DNA of 49,032 nucleotides, taken from assembly GCA_937983015.1 (NCBI GenBank), contig CALKAK010000190.1, positions 1 through 49,032 on the forward strand, in the 5' to 3' direction. The position numbers were made by a program, and so were the translations under genes. Within the stretch, counting starts at the first letter, position 1, and each line of letters begins with the position of its first letter. Below are positions 1 to 9,113 of the stretch, in pieces. The notes below the pieces were generated by a model, which was given only the letters and a program-made list of their open reading frames with translations, ran no database searches and was not told where the DNA came from. The DNA is from an uncultured Bacillaceae bacterium. Its GTDB lineage: Bacteria > Bacillota > Bacilli > Bacillales > Caldibacillaceae.

Positions 1-867
1 AAGATGATGCGACCGCAAGTTATTGACAAAATCGTCGCCGAAGATGGGGAAATTTTGCAAAATTATGAGCCGGAGGTCGCTGGAACACCGATTTCCAAGG
101 AGACGGCACAACGGGTGCGGGAGATTTTACGGTCGACGGTGACCTCGGAATTCGGTACGGCTAGAAGGTACGAAATCGAAGGATATGATGTGGCCGGTAA
201 AACGGGTACAGCCCAGATATTTGAACCAGGAGTTGGGAAGTGGGAAGGCCGGGAAAATTATATTTTTTCTTTTCTCGGTTTCGCCCCGTATGTTGATCCG
301 AAACTTATCGTTTATGTAATGATCCAGCAGCCCGATTTACCGGAGGATGAAAGTGGTTCTGTACCTGTCTCGAAAATTTTTAAACCGGTGATGAAAAATA
401 GTTTGCAATACTTGAATATCAAACCGGCCGGGATGCAAGATGTGGAAATATCGGTTCTTCCCGACCTAGTCGATGAGCCGGTCGCGGGAGCACGGGAAGT
501 TCTAGAGGAATTAGAGCTAAAGCCAATCATCATTGGTAACGGTACACGCATAAAAAAGATGTTACCCGAAGCGAAAGAACAATTGATGCCAGATGAAAAG
601 ATCCTGCTCGTCACAGATGGTGAAATGACGATGCCAGATGTAACAGGGTGGTCATTGCGCGATGTAAAAAAACTTGTCTCGGTAACCGGAATTCGGTTTT
701 CTTATGAAGGAACAGGTTTTGTTGTGAAACAAAATCTCGAACCGGGTACGGTGCTTTCGGCAGAAAGTACGTTACATGTCGAATTACAACCACCATTAGA
801 GCGATTCCGCGAACAAAATGGTACCAATACCGACAGAGACAACTTGGCTGAAGAACGAACGGAATGA
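1..867 (+). CDS. pbpB: Penicillin-binding protein 2B, C-terminal part (5' end outside window)
   Basis: This is the 3' part of a class B penicillin-binding protein, the division-specific transpeptidase that cross-links septal peptidoglycan outside the membrane. The frame is open at base 1, so the transpeptidase SxxK and SxN motifs and the membrane anchor lie upstream. Visible are the KTG motif (AGKTGTAQ, about residue 65 of the fragment), the end of the transpeptidase fold, and two PASTA-like repeats containing PDLV and MPDVTGWSL. The tail is hydrophilic. The identity rests on the position just before spoVD-murE, as in Bacillus, where pbpB is followed by spoVD. A hairpin terminator follows directly. 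The PBP family is certain; the exact paralogue is inferred from order. Confidence 0.9.
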   Translation, partial: KMMRPQVIDKIVAEDGEILQNYEPEVAGTPISKETAQRVREILRSTVTSEFGTARRYEIEGYDVAGKTGTAQIFEPGVGKWEGRENYIFSFLGFAPYVDPKLIVYVMIQQPDLPEDESGSVPVSKIFKPVMKNSLQYLNIKPAGMQDVEISVLPDLVDEPVAGAREVLEELELKPIIIGNGTRIKKMLPEAKEQLMPDEKILLVTDGEMTMPDVTGWSLRDVKKLVSVTGIRFSYEGTGFVVKQNLEPGTVLSAESTLHVELQPPLERFREQNGTNTDRDNLAEERTE

Positions 868-879
868 TCGTATGTTCAG

Positions 880-909
880 CGCGGGAGACCCCCGCGTTCT
901 TTATTTTTC
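880..909 (+). terminator. Intrinsic terminator after pbpB
   Basis: A stem CGCGGG / CCCGCG with a 5-nt loop (AGACC) is followed by a T-rich run (TTCTTTATTTTT). It lies 13 nt past the pbpB stop and separates it from spoVD. Confidence 0.75.
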
Positions 910-978
910 CTAGACTCGGGTCTAATCGTGCAGGGCGTGCATATACTGGTACAAGCCTAGAAAAAGGAGGTCCAGTAT

Positions 979-2892
979 ATGCGGCGCGTATCCCGGGTCA
1001 CGGTTCGGAAACGTCTTTTTTTTGGATTGCTAGCGGGATTATTCCTTTTTTTCATTCTCGATATCCGTCTTGGTTATGTCCAGCTCGCTCTAGGTGATGA
1101 ACTGATCGAGCGCGCCAAGGAATCCTGGAACAGGGAAATTCCTTTTGAACCGAAACGCGGCGAAATCCTCGACCGGAACATGGTTCCTCTGGCGACAAAT
1201 GTCAGCGCTCCGACCATCTATGTGGTACCGCGGCAAATTGAAAATCCCCGGGAAACGGCAGAAAAGCTGGCGCGAGTCCTCGATGCTTCGGTGGAGGAGA
1301 TTTATAAACAGTTGACTAAACATTCAAACATGGAACGGTTAAAGGCGGGGCGGAAAATTTCCAACGAAAAGGCAAAAGAAGTGGAGGCCCTTAATCTAAA
1401 AGGGGTTTATATCGCCGAGGATTTTAAACGCCACTACCCATTTGGAGCTTATTTATCGCATGTCCTGGGATTTACCGGGATCGATAATCAGGGACTGATG
1501 GGACTGGAACTATCCTACGATAAGGAATTGTCCGGAAAGCGGGGTTCGGTCAACTTTTTCTCCACCGCTAAAGGAGAAAGGATGGATGATATGCCCGATG
1601 AATACGAGCCGCCGATTGACGGACTAAATTTAGTTTTAACGATCGACTCCCGGATTCAGACGATCGTGGAACGGGAACTGGATAATGCCGAAGCCCGCTT
1701 TAATCCCGATGGGATAATCGCCATCGCCATGGATCCGAATACCGGCGAAATATTAGCGATGGCTTCCCGTCCAAATTTCGATCCAGCTCAATATCAAAAC
1801 GTCCCCCCGGAAATTTATAACCGGAATTTACCGATCTGGAGCACGTATGAGCCGGGTTCGACATTCAAGATCGTTACGCTGGCCGCGAGCCTCGAGGAAG
1901 GGAAAGTTGCACTGGAAGAGGAACATTTTCATGATAAGGGTAATGTGGAAGTCGGCGGTGCAAGGATTCGTTGCTGGAAACGGGGCGGGCACGGTAGCCA
2001 AACATTCCTGGAAGTCGTACAAAATTCCTGTAACCCCGGCTTTGTCGAACTTGGGCAGCGTCTTGGCAAAGAAACATTATTCGAATATATTCGGGCTTTC
2101 GGATTCGGTGAAAAAACCGGCATTGATTTAGAGGGTGAAGGGACCGGAATTCTCTTTCCTTTGGAAAAAGTCGGACCGGTGGAACTGGCGACAACCGCCT
2201 TTGGTCAAGGCATTTCCGTGACACCGATTCAACAAGTGGTAGCCGTATCCGCAGCCATCAATGGTGGGATCTTGTACCAGCCTTTTGTTGCGCGTGAGTT
2301 AGTCGATCCCGTCACCGGGGAAGTGCTGATGCGTAAACAGCCTGTCGCCAAAAGGCGGGTGATATCGGAAGAAACGTCCGAAAAAGTACGCTATGCCTTA
2401 GAAAGTGTTGTTGCGAGAGGAACCGGAAGAAACGCTTATGTTGACGGATACCGGGTTGGTGGTAAGACGGGTACTGCGCAAAAGGCAAAAGACGGTCGTT
2501 ATTTAGAAAATAACCATATCGTCTCTTTCATCGGCTTTGCCCCCAGTGATGATCCAAAAATCGTCCTTTATGTGGCCGTTGATAACCCGAAGGGGGTTGT
2601 TCAGTTCGGTGGTCAGGTGGCGGCACCGATTGTTAAGGATATGATCGAGGAAAGTCTCAGGGTCATGGAGGTTAAACCCCGGGAGGATCAAATGGAAAAA
2701 GAATGGATGTGGCCGGATACACCGCTTGTAGAGGTTCCGAATTTGATCGGGATGGAAAAAGAAAAATTGCGGGAAATGCTCTATACATTTAATATCGAGG
2801 CCCATGGTGAAGGCGATATCATTATTCGTCAGGCGCCCGAACCGGGGGCGAGGATTCGAGAAGGGGGAACGATCCGTGTTTATCTCGATTGA
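979..2892 (+). CDS. spoVD: Stage V sporulation protein D (sporulation-specific class B PBP)
   Basis: This transpeptidase builds the spore cortex peptidoglycan in the mother cell, working with the SEDS polymerase SpoVE encoded downstream. The 637 residues carry a short basic N-terminus, one membrane anchor (about 13-28), a dimerisation domain, and a transpeptidase domain with S294-TFK, S350-CN and K496-TG. A single C-terminal PASTA domain (about 575-637) distinguishes SpoVD from the two-PASTA PBP2B. The length is close to B. subtilis SpoVD (about 646). The ATG is preceded by a strong AAAAAGGAGG. In B. subtilis spoVD is sigma-E dependent; CATATACT at 940-947 is a weak match to a sigma-E -10 with no clear -35. 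Confidence 0.93.
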   Translation: MRRVSRVTVRKRLFFGLLAGLFLFFILDIRLGYVQLALGDELIERAKESWNREIPFEPKRGEILDRNMVPLATNVSAPTIYVVPRQIENPRETAEKLARVLDASVEEIYKQLTKHSNMERLKAGRKISNEKAKEVEALNLKGVYIAEDFKRHYPFGAYLSHVLGFTGIDNQGLMGLELSYDKELSGKRGSVNFFSTAKGERMDDMPDEYEPPIDGLNLVLTIDSRIQTIVERELDNAEARFNPDGIIAIAMDPNTGEILAMASRPNFDPAQYQNVPPEIYNRNLPIWSTYEPGSTFKIVTLAASLEEGKVALEEEHFHDKGNVEVGGARIRCWKRGGHGSQTFLEVVQNSCNPGFVELGQRLGKETLFEYIRAFGFGEKTGIDLEGEGTGILFPLEKVGPVELATTAFGQGISVTPIQQVVAVSAAINGGILYQPFVARELVDPVTGEVLMRKQPVAKRRVISEETSEKVRYALESVVARGTGRNAYVDGYRVGGKTGTAQKAKDGRYLENNHIVSFIGFAPSDDPKIVLYVAVDNPKGVVQFGGQVAAPIVKDMIEESLRVMEVKPREDQMEKEWMWPDTPLVEVPNLIGMEKEKLREMLYTFNIEAHGEGDIIIRQAPEPGARIREGGTIRVYLD

Positions 2893-2908
2893 ACGATAGG
2901 TAACGAAG

Positions 2909-2992
2909 GGCTGTCTAAAAGTGATGGTTGTCCTGGGGCGATATTTCAACCCCTCAGATGAACACTTTTAGATAGCCTTTTTTATTTTTTTC
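2909..2992 (+). terminator. Long-stem terminator after spoVD
   Basis: The arms GGCTGTCTAAAAGTG (2909-2923) and CACTTTTAGATAGCC (2963-2977) pair over 15 bp with one G-T pair. The 39-nt loop contains a smaller G/C hairpin. A T-rich run (TTTTTTATTTTTTT) follows. It insulates spoVD from murE. Confidence 0.85.
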
Positions 2993-3044
2993 GAAAACCG
3001 GAATTTCCTTTTCTATATTACATACGCGGCCGATTTGGAATATA

Positions 3045-3073
3045 TCGACAAGCCAATGCTTATGATGTATAAG
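3045..3073 (+). promoter_or_regulatory. Probable sigma-A promoter for murE
   Basis: TCGACA (3045-3050), a 17-nt spacer, then TATAAG (3068-3073). It lies between the spoVD terminator and the murE start, with a leader of about 120 nt. The rest of the 2893-3201 interval contains only the terminator and A/T-rich sequence with a short repeat of GATGTATAAG. Confidence 0.5.
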
Positions 3074-3201
3074 AGATGTATAAGAAGCGATGTTCCTTGT
3101 TTCATAATAATGAATCTAAGAAAAAGAACCATAGCCAAAAGATATCGTTTCATGTAAAATAGGAATGGTCAGGACTTGTGAGAATAAAAGGAGATGTTAC
3201 A

Positions 3202-4674
3202 ATGCGACTCCGGACATTGCTAAAAGCATTACCTTTTGCAAAAGTACAAGGAGAAAATACCGACCCTGAAATTATTTCCATAGAACAAGATAGCCGAAAG
3301 GTTAAACAGGGTTCCTTGTTCGTCTGTATTGAGGGAGAAAAATTCGATGGCCATTCCTTCGCTCAAACCGCTGAAGCAAATGGCGCTGTGGCTATTGTGG
3401 CGCAAAAACCACTCGACGTTAACGTACCGGTCATCCACGTTCGGGATACGGTACGGGCATTGGCTGTTCTTTCAGCCCGTTTTTATGAATTTCCTTCTGA
3501 ACGGTTATATATGATCGGCGTTACCGGAACGAATGGGAAAACAACGGTAACCCATATGCTCGATCATATGTTTCATGAGTTCGGTAAAAAAACCGGATTG
3601 ATCGGAACCTTATATATGAAGATCGGGAAAGAGACGATACCGACGGTAAATACCACTCCAGATAGTTTAACTTTACAAAAAACGTACCGGAAAATGCTCG
3701 AGCAAGGTGTGGAAATCGTCAACATGGAGGTATCGTCCCATGCCCTTAAAAAAGGCCGGGTAATGGGAACGGATTTTGACGTGGCCGTGTTCACGAACTT
3801 GAGTCAAGACCATCTGGATTTCCATGGAACGATGGAAGAATATAAAAATGTGAAAGGCTTATTGTTCTCCCAGCTCGGAAATCGATTTGGCACGAAAAGA
3901 CCGAAATTCGCTGTATTGAATGCTGATGATCCTGTAAGTACCGACTATCAAGCGGTGACGAGTGCGCATGTTCTTCTTTACGGAATTCAAAATGATGCTG
4001 ATATTCGTGCGGAAAACATCGAATTTAGCGGAAATGGGACAACCTTTGATCTTGTCACACCAGCCGGGTCAGGAAGGATGAGGACACCTTTACTCGGTTT
4101 ATTTAATGTGTACAATCTTCTCGCAGCCGTTTCGTGCGGATTGATTTACGGATTCGAACTTGATGAAATTATCGCCAGCCTGGAAAGTTTTCGCGGGGTG
4201 GCGGGGCGTTTTGAAACGGTCGATGCAGGTCAACCCTTCCCTGTTATCGTCGACTATGCCCATACACCGGATGGTTTGGAGAATGTTTTAAAAACAGCCC
4301 GTTCTTTAACGAAGGGCCGAGTTTTCGCGATCGTCGGCTGTGGTGGTGACCGGGACCGGAAAAAGCGACCGATTATGGCGAAAATTGCCTGTCGTTATGC
4401 AGACTATGCGATCTTTACTTCCGATAACCCACGCAGTGAAGACCCGCGAGCGATCATCGCGGATATGGAGGCGGGAGTAAAAGGCGAAGAATATGTCGTA
4501 ATCGTTGACCGCGCGGAAGCCATTGAACATGCAATTTTTACGGCACAAACGGGCGATCTAGTCCTTATCGCCGGAAAAGGCCATGAGACGTATCAAATCA
4601 TCGGCGATAAAGTTATCGATTTTGATGATCGGGAAGTGGCGAGAAAAGCGCTTCTTAGACGTTACGATTCTTAA
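3202..4674 (+). CDS. murE: UDP-MurNAc-L-Ala-D-Glu:meso-diaminopimelate ligase
   Basis: This cytoplasmic Mur ligase adds the third stem-peptide residue. The ATP-binding GTNGKT is at residues 109-114. The DNPR motif (408-411) is the known specificity signature for meso-diaminopimelate rather than lysine, so the cell wall is predicted to be of the A1-gamma Dpm type. Mur N-terminal, central and C-terminal domains are all present over 490 aa, as in Bacillus (494). I chose ATG 3202 because AAAAGGAGATG sits 7-8 nt before it; an upstream in-frame GTG at 3178 has no ribosome binding site. mraY follows after 62 nt. Confidence 0.95.
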   Translation: MRLRTLLKALPFAKVQGENTDPEIISIEQDSRKVKQGSLFVCIEGEKFDGHSFAQTAEANGAVAIVAQKPLDVNVPVIHVRDTVRALAVLSARFYEFPSERLYMIGVTGTNGKTTVTHMLDHMFHEFGKKTGLIGTLYMKIGKETIPTVNTTPDSLTLQKTYRKMLEQGVEIVNMEVSSHALKKGRVMGTDFDVAVFTNLSQDHLDFHGTMEEYKNVKGLLFSQLGNRFGTKRPKFAVLNADDPVSTDYQAVTSAHVLLYGIQNDADIRAENIEFSGNGTTFDLVTPAGSGRMRTPLLGLFNVYNLLAAVSCGLIYGFELDEIIASLESFRGVAGRFETVDAGQPFPVIVDYAHTPDGLENVLKTARSLTKGRVFAIVGCGGDRDRKKRPIMAKIACRYADYAIFTSDNPRSEDPRAIIADMEAGVKGEEYVVIVDRAEAIEHAIFTAQTGDLVLIAGKGHETYQIIGDKVIDFDDREVARKALLRRYDS

Positions 4675-4736
4675 TAATGCGTGAATCACACGCTGCCACA
4701 GTCTGTTGATCGTTTGTCGTAGAGGAGGGAGTACAT

Positions 4737-5711
4737 ATGAGCGAACAGGTGATCCTGTACACGATTATCGTCGCCTTTTTGATCACGGTCCTCCTTTCAC
4801 CGATGTTCATCCCGGTTCTTCATAAATTGAAATTCGGTCAGAGCATTCGTGAAGAAGGACCCAAATGGCATCAAAAAAAATCGGGGACCCCGACGATGGG
4901 CGGGATCGTTTTTATTTCATCCATCGTTATCACTACTTTGTTCATGGGATACCGTTACGATCAATTAAACGTGGAAATTTATTTATTATTATTCGTATTG
5001 CTTGCTTACGGCATGCTTGGTTTTCTCGATGATTTTATTAAGATCATCAAAAAACGGAACCTCGGTTTGACATCGGGCCAGAAAATGCTTGGTCAGATCT
5101 TGATCGCCCTTGTTTTTTATGGGATTTACCGGGTCAGTGGTTTTCCTACGACGATCGCAATTCCTTTTATCGATGTAAGCCTTGATTTAGGCTGGTTTTA
5201 TTTTCTTTTTGTCGTCTTCTGGCTCGTTGGTTTTTCTAATGCGGTCAATTTGACCGATGGCCTCGATGGCCTCCTTTCCGGTACCGCGGCGATCAGTTTC
5301 GGTGCGTATGCGATTATCGCCTGGAGCCAGGAACAGTTTGCCATCGCTATATTTACGATCGCAGTTGTCGGTGCTGTTCTAGGATTTCTCGTTTTTAACG
5401 CTCATCCGGCAAAAGTTTTCATGGGTGATACCGGGTCCCTTGCCCTGGGTGCATCGATCGCCGCCATTTCTATCCTGACACACCAGGAATTGTTACTCAT
5501 TTTAATCGGCGGAATTTTTGTGATCGAAACGCTATCGGTCATCTTGCAAGTAATCTCGTTCAAAACGACCGGGAAGCGGATTTTCCGGATGAGTCCCTTG
5601 CATCATCATTACGAGATGGTTGGCTGGAGCGAATGGAAGATCGTAGTAAGTTTTTGGGCTGTTGGCCTATTGTTTGCGGTCTTAGGAATCTACATCGAGG
5701 TGTGGTTATAG
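4737..5711 (+). CDS. mraY: Phospho-MurNAc-pentapeptide transferase (lipid I synthase)
   Basis: This integral membrane enzyme transfers phospho-MurNAc-pentapeptide from UDP to undecaprenyl phosphate, making lipid I. The protein has 324 residues with about ten membrane segments. Family motifs include FLDDFIKI (Asp pair), NAVNLTDGLDGL, a glycine-rich MGDTGSLALG, and the C-terminal MSPLHHHYE histidine motif. AGAGGAGGG precedes the ATG. The stop codon is immediately followed by the murD start, implying translational coupling. Confidence 0.96.
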   Translation: MSEQVILYTIIVAFLITVLLSPMFIPVLHKLKFGQSIREEGPKWHQKKSGTPTMGGIVFISSIVITTLFMGYRYDQLNVEIYLLLFVLLAYGMLGFLDDFIKIIKKRNLGLTSGQKMLGQILIALVFYGIYRVSGFPTTIAIPFIDVSLDLGWFYFLFVVFWLVGFSNAVNLTDGLDGLLSGTAAISFGAYAIIAWSQEQFAIAIFTIAVVGAVLGFLVFNAHPAKVFMGDTGSLALGASIAAISILTHQELLLILIGGIFVIETLSVILQVISFKTTGKRIFRMSPLHHHYEMVGWSEWKIVVSFWAVGLLFAVLGIYIEVWL

Positions 5712-7064
5712 TTGAAAGAAACATATGAATTTCGTCACAAAAAAGTTCTCGTTCTTGGCCTGGCAAAAAGCGGTACGAGCGCGGCCAACTTGTTACACAA
5801 CTTGGGCGCAATCGTCACGGTGAACGACCGTAAACCGTTTGCGGAAAATCCGGAGGCACAAGAGCTTCTGGAAAAGGGGATCAAGGTGATTTGTGGTGAG
5901 CATCCCGATGATTTACTCGATGATGGGTTCGAGCTCATCGTGAAAAATCCGGGTATTCCTTATTCGAACTTTATAATCCAGGATGCCCTACGGCGCCATA
6001 TTCCCGTTATTACCGAAGTCGAACTCGCTTATCGTGTTTCGGAAGCTGAGTTTATTGGCATTACCGGAACGAATGGGAAGACGACGACGACCACATTGAT
6101 CTATGAGATTTTACGGACTGGCGATCGATCTCCCTTATTAGCCGGGAATATCGGTATTGTTGCGAGCGATGTTGTTCAAGAAGCAACAAGTAAAAACATC
6201 ATCGTTACCGAATTATCTTCTTTTCAATTACTCGGCATCGATAAATTCCGTCCGAAGATCGCCGTGATCACGAATTTATATTCGGCTCATCTTGATTATC
6301 ATGGAAGTCGCGAAGAATATCTCGCCGCCAAGGAAAATATCATAAAAAATCAAGGACCGGATGATTATTTAATCATCAATCTTGACCAAGAGGAATGTCG
6401 GACAATCGCTGCGAAAGCCCGGAGTAAGGTTATCGGTTTTTCCAGAAAAGGATTTTTAACGGAAGGTGCCTCATATCATGACGGCTCACTCTATTTCCAC
6501 GGGGAAAAATTTATGGAACGAAAGGACATTCCCCTCCCCGGTGACCATAACCTCGAAAATATACTGGCCGCCCTCGCAGTGGCGAAAGTTTTAGATGTAG
6601 ATGATGAAGCCATCCGCCATGTTCTTAGAAACTTCCAGGGGGTTAAACATCGTTTGCAATACATCGGGGATGTCCAGGGCCGGAAATTTTATAATGATTC
6701 CAAATCAACGAATGTCCTGGCAACACAAGTTGCGTTAAAAAGCTTTACTGAACCGGTCATTCTTCTCGCTGGCGGATTGGATCGGGGTGAAGATTTCAGC
6801 GATCTGATTCCCTATTTAAAAAGTGTGAAGGCGCTTGTCGCCTTTGGTGAAACGAAGGAAAAATTGGCAAAGATCGGGAAAGAAGCGGGGTTAAAAACCG
6901 TGCATCTCGTCGAAAATGTAGAAGAGGCGGTCCCGTTAAGCTATTCGCTCTCTCAACCGGGAGATATTATTCTTCTTTCCCCAGCTTGTGCAAGCTGGGA
7001 CCAATATCCAAGTTTTGAAGTTCGGGGAGACATTTTCATCGCTGCTGTGCATAAATTAAAATAG
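5712..7064 (+). CDS. murD: UDP-MurNAc-L-alanine:D-glutamate ligase
   Basis: This cytoplasmic ATP-dependent ligase adds D-Glu to UDP-MurNAc-L-Ala. The ATP-binding GTNGKTTTT starts at residue 119, and the Mur-ligase motifs YNDSKSTN and PACASWDQ are present. At 450 aa it matches the Bacillus protein (451). The start is TTG directly abutting the mraY TAG, with GAGGTG upstream inside mraY. An NAD(P)-like N-terminal fold (VLVLGLAKSGTSAA) is typical of MurD. Confidence 0.95.
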   Translation: MKETYEFRHKKVLVLGLAKSGTSAANLLHNLGAIVTVNDRKPFAENPEAQELLEKGIKVICGEHPDDLLDDGFELIVKNPGIPYSNFIIQDALRRHIPVITEVELAYRVSEAEFIGITGTNGKTTTTTLIYEILRTGDRSPLLAGNIGIVASDVVQEATSKNIIVTELSSFQLLGIDKFRPKIAVITNLYSAHLDYHGSREEYLAAKENIIKNQGPDDYLIINLDQEECRTIAAKARSKVIGFSRKGFLTEGASYHDGSLYFHGEKFMERKDIPLPGDHNLENILAALAVAKVLDVDDEAIRHVLRNFQGVKHRLQYIGDVQGRKFYNDSKSTNVLATQVALKSFTEPVILLAGGLDRGEDFSDLIPYLKSVKALVAFGETKEKLAKIGKEAGLKTVHLVENVEEAVPLSYSLSQPGDIILLSPACASWDQYPSFEVRGDIFIAAVHKLK

Positions 7065-7138
7065 GGACTTGCCTGTTAAGTGACGCTGAAAATAGATACG
7101 GAAAACAGGTTCCAAATTCGGGTTATGAGGTGAAGGCT

Positions 7139-8239
7139 TTGCCGGCGAGAAAAGCTGCACCAGATTTCCTGTTAATCAGTGTTTTGTTTACGTTACTGGC
7201 GCTCGGACTCATCATGGTTTATAGCGCTAGTGCCGTCTGGGCGGATTACCGGTTCGATGATTCGTTTTACTTCGCTAAAAGGCAAATGTTGTTTGCCCTT
7301 GTAGGGATCATCGGTATGTTTATCGTCATGAATATCGATTACTTGACATGGCGGAAGTGGGCAAAAATTATTTTGATTATTTGTTTCATTTTATTGATCG
7401 CAGTTTTAATCCCTGGAATTGGTACGGTAAGAAATGGTTCACGTAGCTGGATCGGTGTCGGTGCTTTTTCCATCCAGCCTTCCGAATTCATGAAACTGGC
7501 TATGATCATTTTTCTAGCCAAGTTTCTTTCGGAAAATCAACGCAAGATCACATCGTTTAAAAACGGCCTCTTGCCAAGTTTATCGCTCGTTTTTATCGCC
7601 TTTGGTTTAATCATGTTACAGCCTGACCTGGGTACGGGAGCGGTATTGGTCGGAACATGCATGTTGATGATCTTTATCAGCGGAGCTCGGATCCTGCATT
7701 TCATCATGCTAGGCTTACTCGGTTTAGCCGGGCTCGTCGGTTTGATCTTGGCCGCTCCTTATCGCATGCAGCGGATCATCGCCTTTATAGACCCGTGGCA
7801 AGATCCACTAGGTGCAGGCTTTCAAATCATTCAATCGCTTTATGCGATCGGCCCAGGGGGATTATTCGGCCTTGGGTTGGGACAAAGCCGCCAAAAATTT
7901 TTCTATTTACCGGAACCACAGACCGACTTTATCTTCGCGATCGTAGCCGAAGAACTCGGTTTTATCGGCGGTTCATTTGTCCTCGTATTGTTTGCCCTCT
8001 TGTTCTGGCGGGGGTTGCGCATCGCTCTGCATGCCCCCGATTTATATGGAACATTTTTGGCAACGGGGATCATCTCCATGATCGCCATACAGGTGATCAT
8101 CAATATCGGGGTTGTCATCGGTTTATTACCGGTAACCGGTATCACGCTCCCATTTTTTAGTTATGGCGGTTCATCGCTAACATTGATTTTGACAGCTATG
8201 GGGGTTTTACTTAATATCAGTCGCTATTCACAGGTCTGA
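7139..8239 (+). CDS. spoVE: SpoVE, SEDS-family glycosyltransferase for spore cortex
   Basis: SpoVE is the sporulation SEDS polymerase (RodA/FtsW family) that polymerises lipid II during cortex synthesis with SpoVD. Ten membrane segments are visible. SEDS motifs include NGSRSWIGVG, QPSEFMKLA, QPDLGTG, the conserved EPQTDFIFAIVAEELGFIG region and PFFSYGGSS. I place the start at TTG 7139: GAGGTGA lies 5 nt upstream, and the length (366 aa) and N-terminus then match B. subtilis SpoVE. GTG 7130 is in frame but overlaps that ribosome binding site. In most relatives murG and murB follow; here the next 870 nt are non-coding. FtsW cannot be excluded as the name, but order and similarity favour SpoVE. 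Confidence 0.92.
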   Translation: MPARKAAPDFLLISVLFTLLALGLIMVYSASAVWADYRFDDSFYFAKRQMLFALVGIIGMFIVMNIDYLTWRKWAKIILIICFILLIAVLIPGIGTVRNGSRSWIGVGAFSIQPSEFMKLAMIIFLAKFLSENQRKITSFKNGLLPSLSLVFIAFGLIMLQPDLGTGAVLVGTCMLMIFISGARILHFIMLGLLGLAGLVGLILAAPYRMQRIIAFIDPWQDPLGAGFQIIQSLYAIGPGGLFGLGLGQSRQKFFYLPEPQTDFIFAIVAEELGFIGGSFVLVLFALLFWRGLRIALHAPDLYGTFLATGIISMIAIQVIINIGVVIGLLPVTGITLPFFSYGGSSLTLILTAMGVLLNISRYSQV

Positions 8240-8475
8240 TCGGCGGCATACGTTTTCACTTAAAGAGGAGCTTCCCGAAGCAAGACTCGTTTTTTTTAGT
8301 GTGGTATTTTTTCGTGGTCGATTCAGTGCTGAAGTATTTAACAATGAGGTATCGTTTTCGATCGACGCTTTATGGCTAAATGAATACCCTTTTCAGACCG
8401 GAAAAGATCGGCTAAAATAAATTCGCTCGTGTCGATTAGCGCAAGTAGACGTACGATTTTCCATGGAACGGGGCG

Positions 8476-8520
8476 ACGAAAGCACATCATGAAAATGGTG
8501 TGCTTTCGTTATTTTTATTT
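8476..8520 (+). terminator. Intrinsic terminator downstream of spoVE
   Basis: The 15-bp arms 8476-8490 and 8495-8509 (ACGAAAGCAC... / ...GTGCTTTCGT, one G-T pair) enclose GAAA. A T-rich run (TTATTTTTATTT) follows. It lies 236 nt past the spoVE stop and probably ends the murE-spoVE transcript. Confidence 0.85.
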
Positions 8521-9010
8521 CCTAATGGACACAGAAGATGAGAAATGCGTTCAAATAAATGTTTCATGACATCGGCGAATAACGTAAGCAAATTTTAAAG
8601 ACCAAAAACGTTTACGGCAAAGATGTTTTTGGTCTGATTCGTGCTGAAGCGAAAATAGAACAAATAGAGACACGATCTCGTTAGATGATCTTTATGGTGA
8701 AAAATTTTCATAATAAAGGTACCGGTTAAGACGGCTATAGAAATGATGACAGGCATCATGGATAAAAGGAATTAGCGTAAATCTCCTTTTTAACATCTTG
8801 AAATAACATAATATTTTTCATCCCGGGGATATTTTTTAACGAGGAAAATTTTAGTATACTTATTTACAACAACTATTATATAAAAATGATTTTGTCGAAA
8901 TGATGACGATATGAAAGATAAAGGGAAATTTTTTGAAAATCCTGTATTTTTTCGTAGGAATATTGGGACTTAAGTTGCATCCACTCCCTTTCTACTTGCC
9001 AAACAAGCTG

Positions 9011-9019
9011 TGTTATAAT
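9011..9019 (+). promoter_or_regulatory. Extended -10 promoter for divIB
   Basis: TGTTATAAT is a perfect extended -10 (TGnTATAAT). No good -35 stands at 16-18 nt, as is common for extended -10 promoters. It lies about 95 nt before the divIB start. Confidence 0.5.
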
Positions 9020-9113
9020 AGTGAAAAGATTTTCAATAGCGGAGCGAAGTGTTTTCTTTTTTTAGGGGTTGCTGGTTTTTCAAGGGCAAACGTGGTTAAA
9101 TGAGGTGGCGAAA

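Larger units (their letters stand above)
8240..9113. other. 874-nt non-coding gap where murG and murB are expected
   Basis: No convincing gene is visible on either strand. The gap holds the spoVE terminator (8476-8520), a second hairpin with 11-bp arms AGACCAAAAAC / GTTTTTGGTCT (8599-8609, 8625-8635) and no T-run, and a small hairpin ATGATG / CATCAT (8743-8759). It also has an AAAAGGA / TCCTTTT pair (8764-8791), a TGTCGAA heptamer (8893-8899) and an extended -10 promoter for divIB. I found no recognisable MurG or MurB fragment by eye. Confidence 0.7.

Noticed and set aside
920..947. Sigma-E promoter for spoVD (CATATACT -10)
   Set aside because: The -10 matches 6 of 8 bases but no -35 with acceptable spacing is seen, so I did not list it as a feature.
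7657..8160. 167-aa frame inside spoVE in another frame
   Set aside because: Shadow of spoVE: fully contained, Arg/His-rich, no ribosome binding site.
8262..8420. Open frame of about 53 codons after spoVE (EELPEARLVFF...)
   Set aside because: No start codon near its AAAGAGGAG; no recognisable similarity; it ends before the terminator. Likely chance.
8933..9103. 56-codon TTG frame (starts KILYFFVGILGLKL) ending at the divIB ribosome binding site
   Set aside because: A fair AAGGG precedes it, but the divIB promoter -10 lies within it, the sequence resembles no family I know, and it does not look like MurG or MurB.
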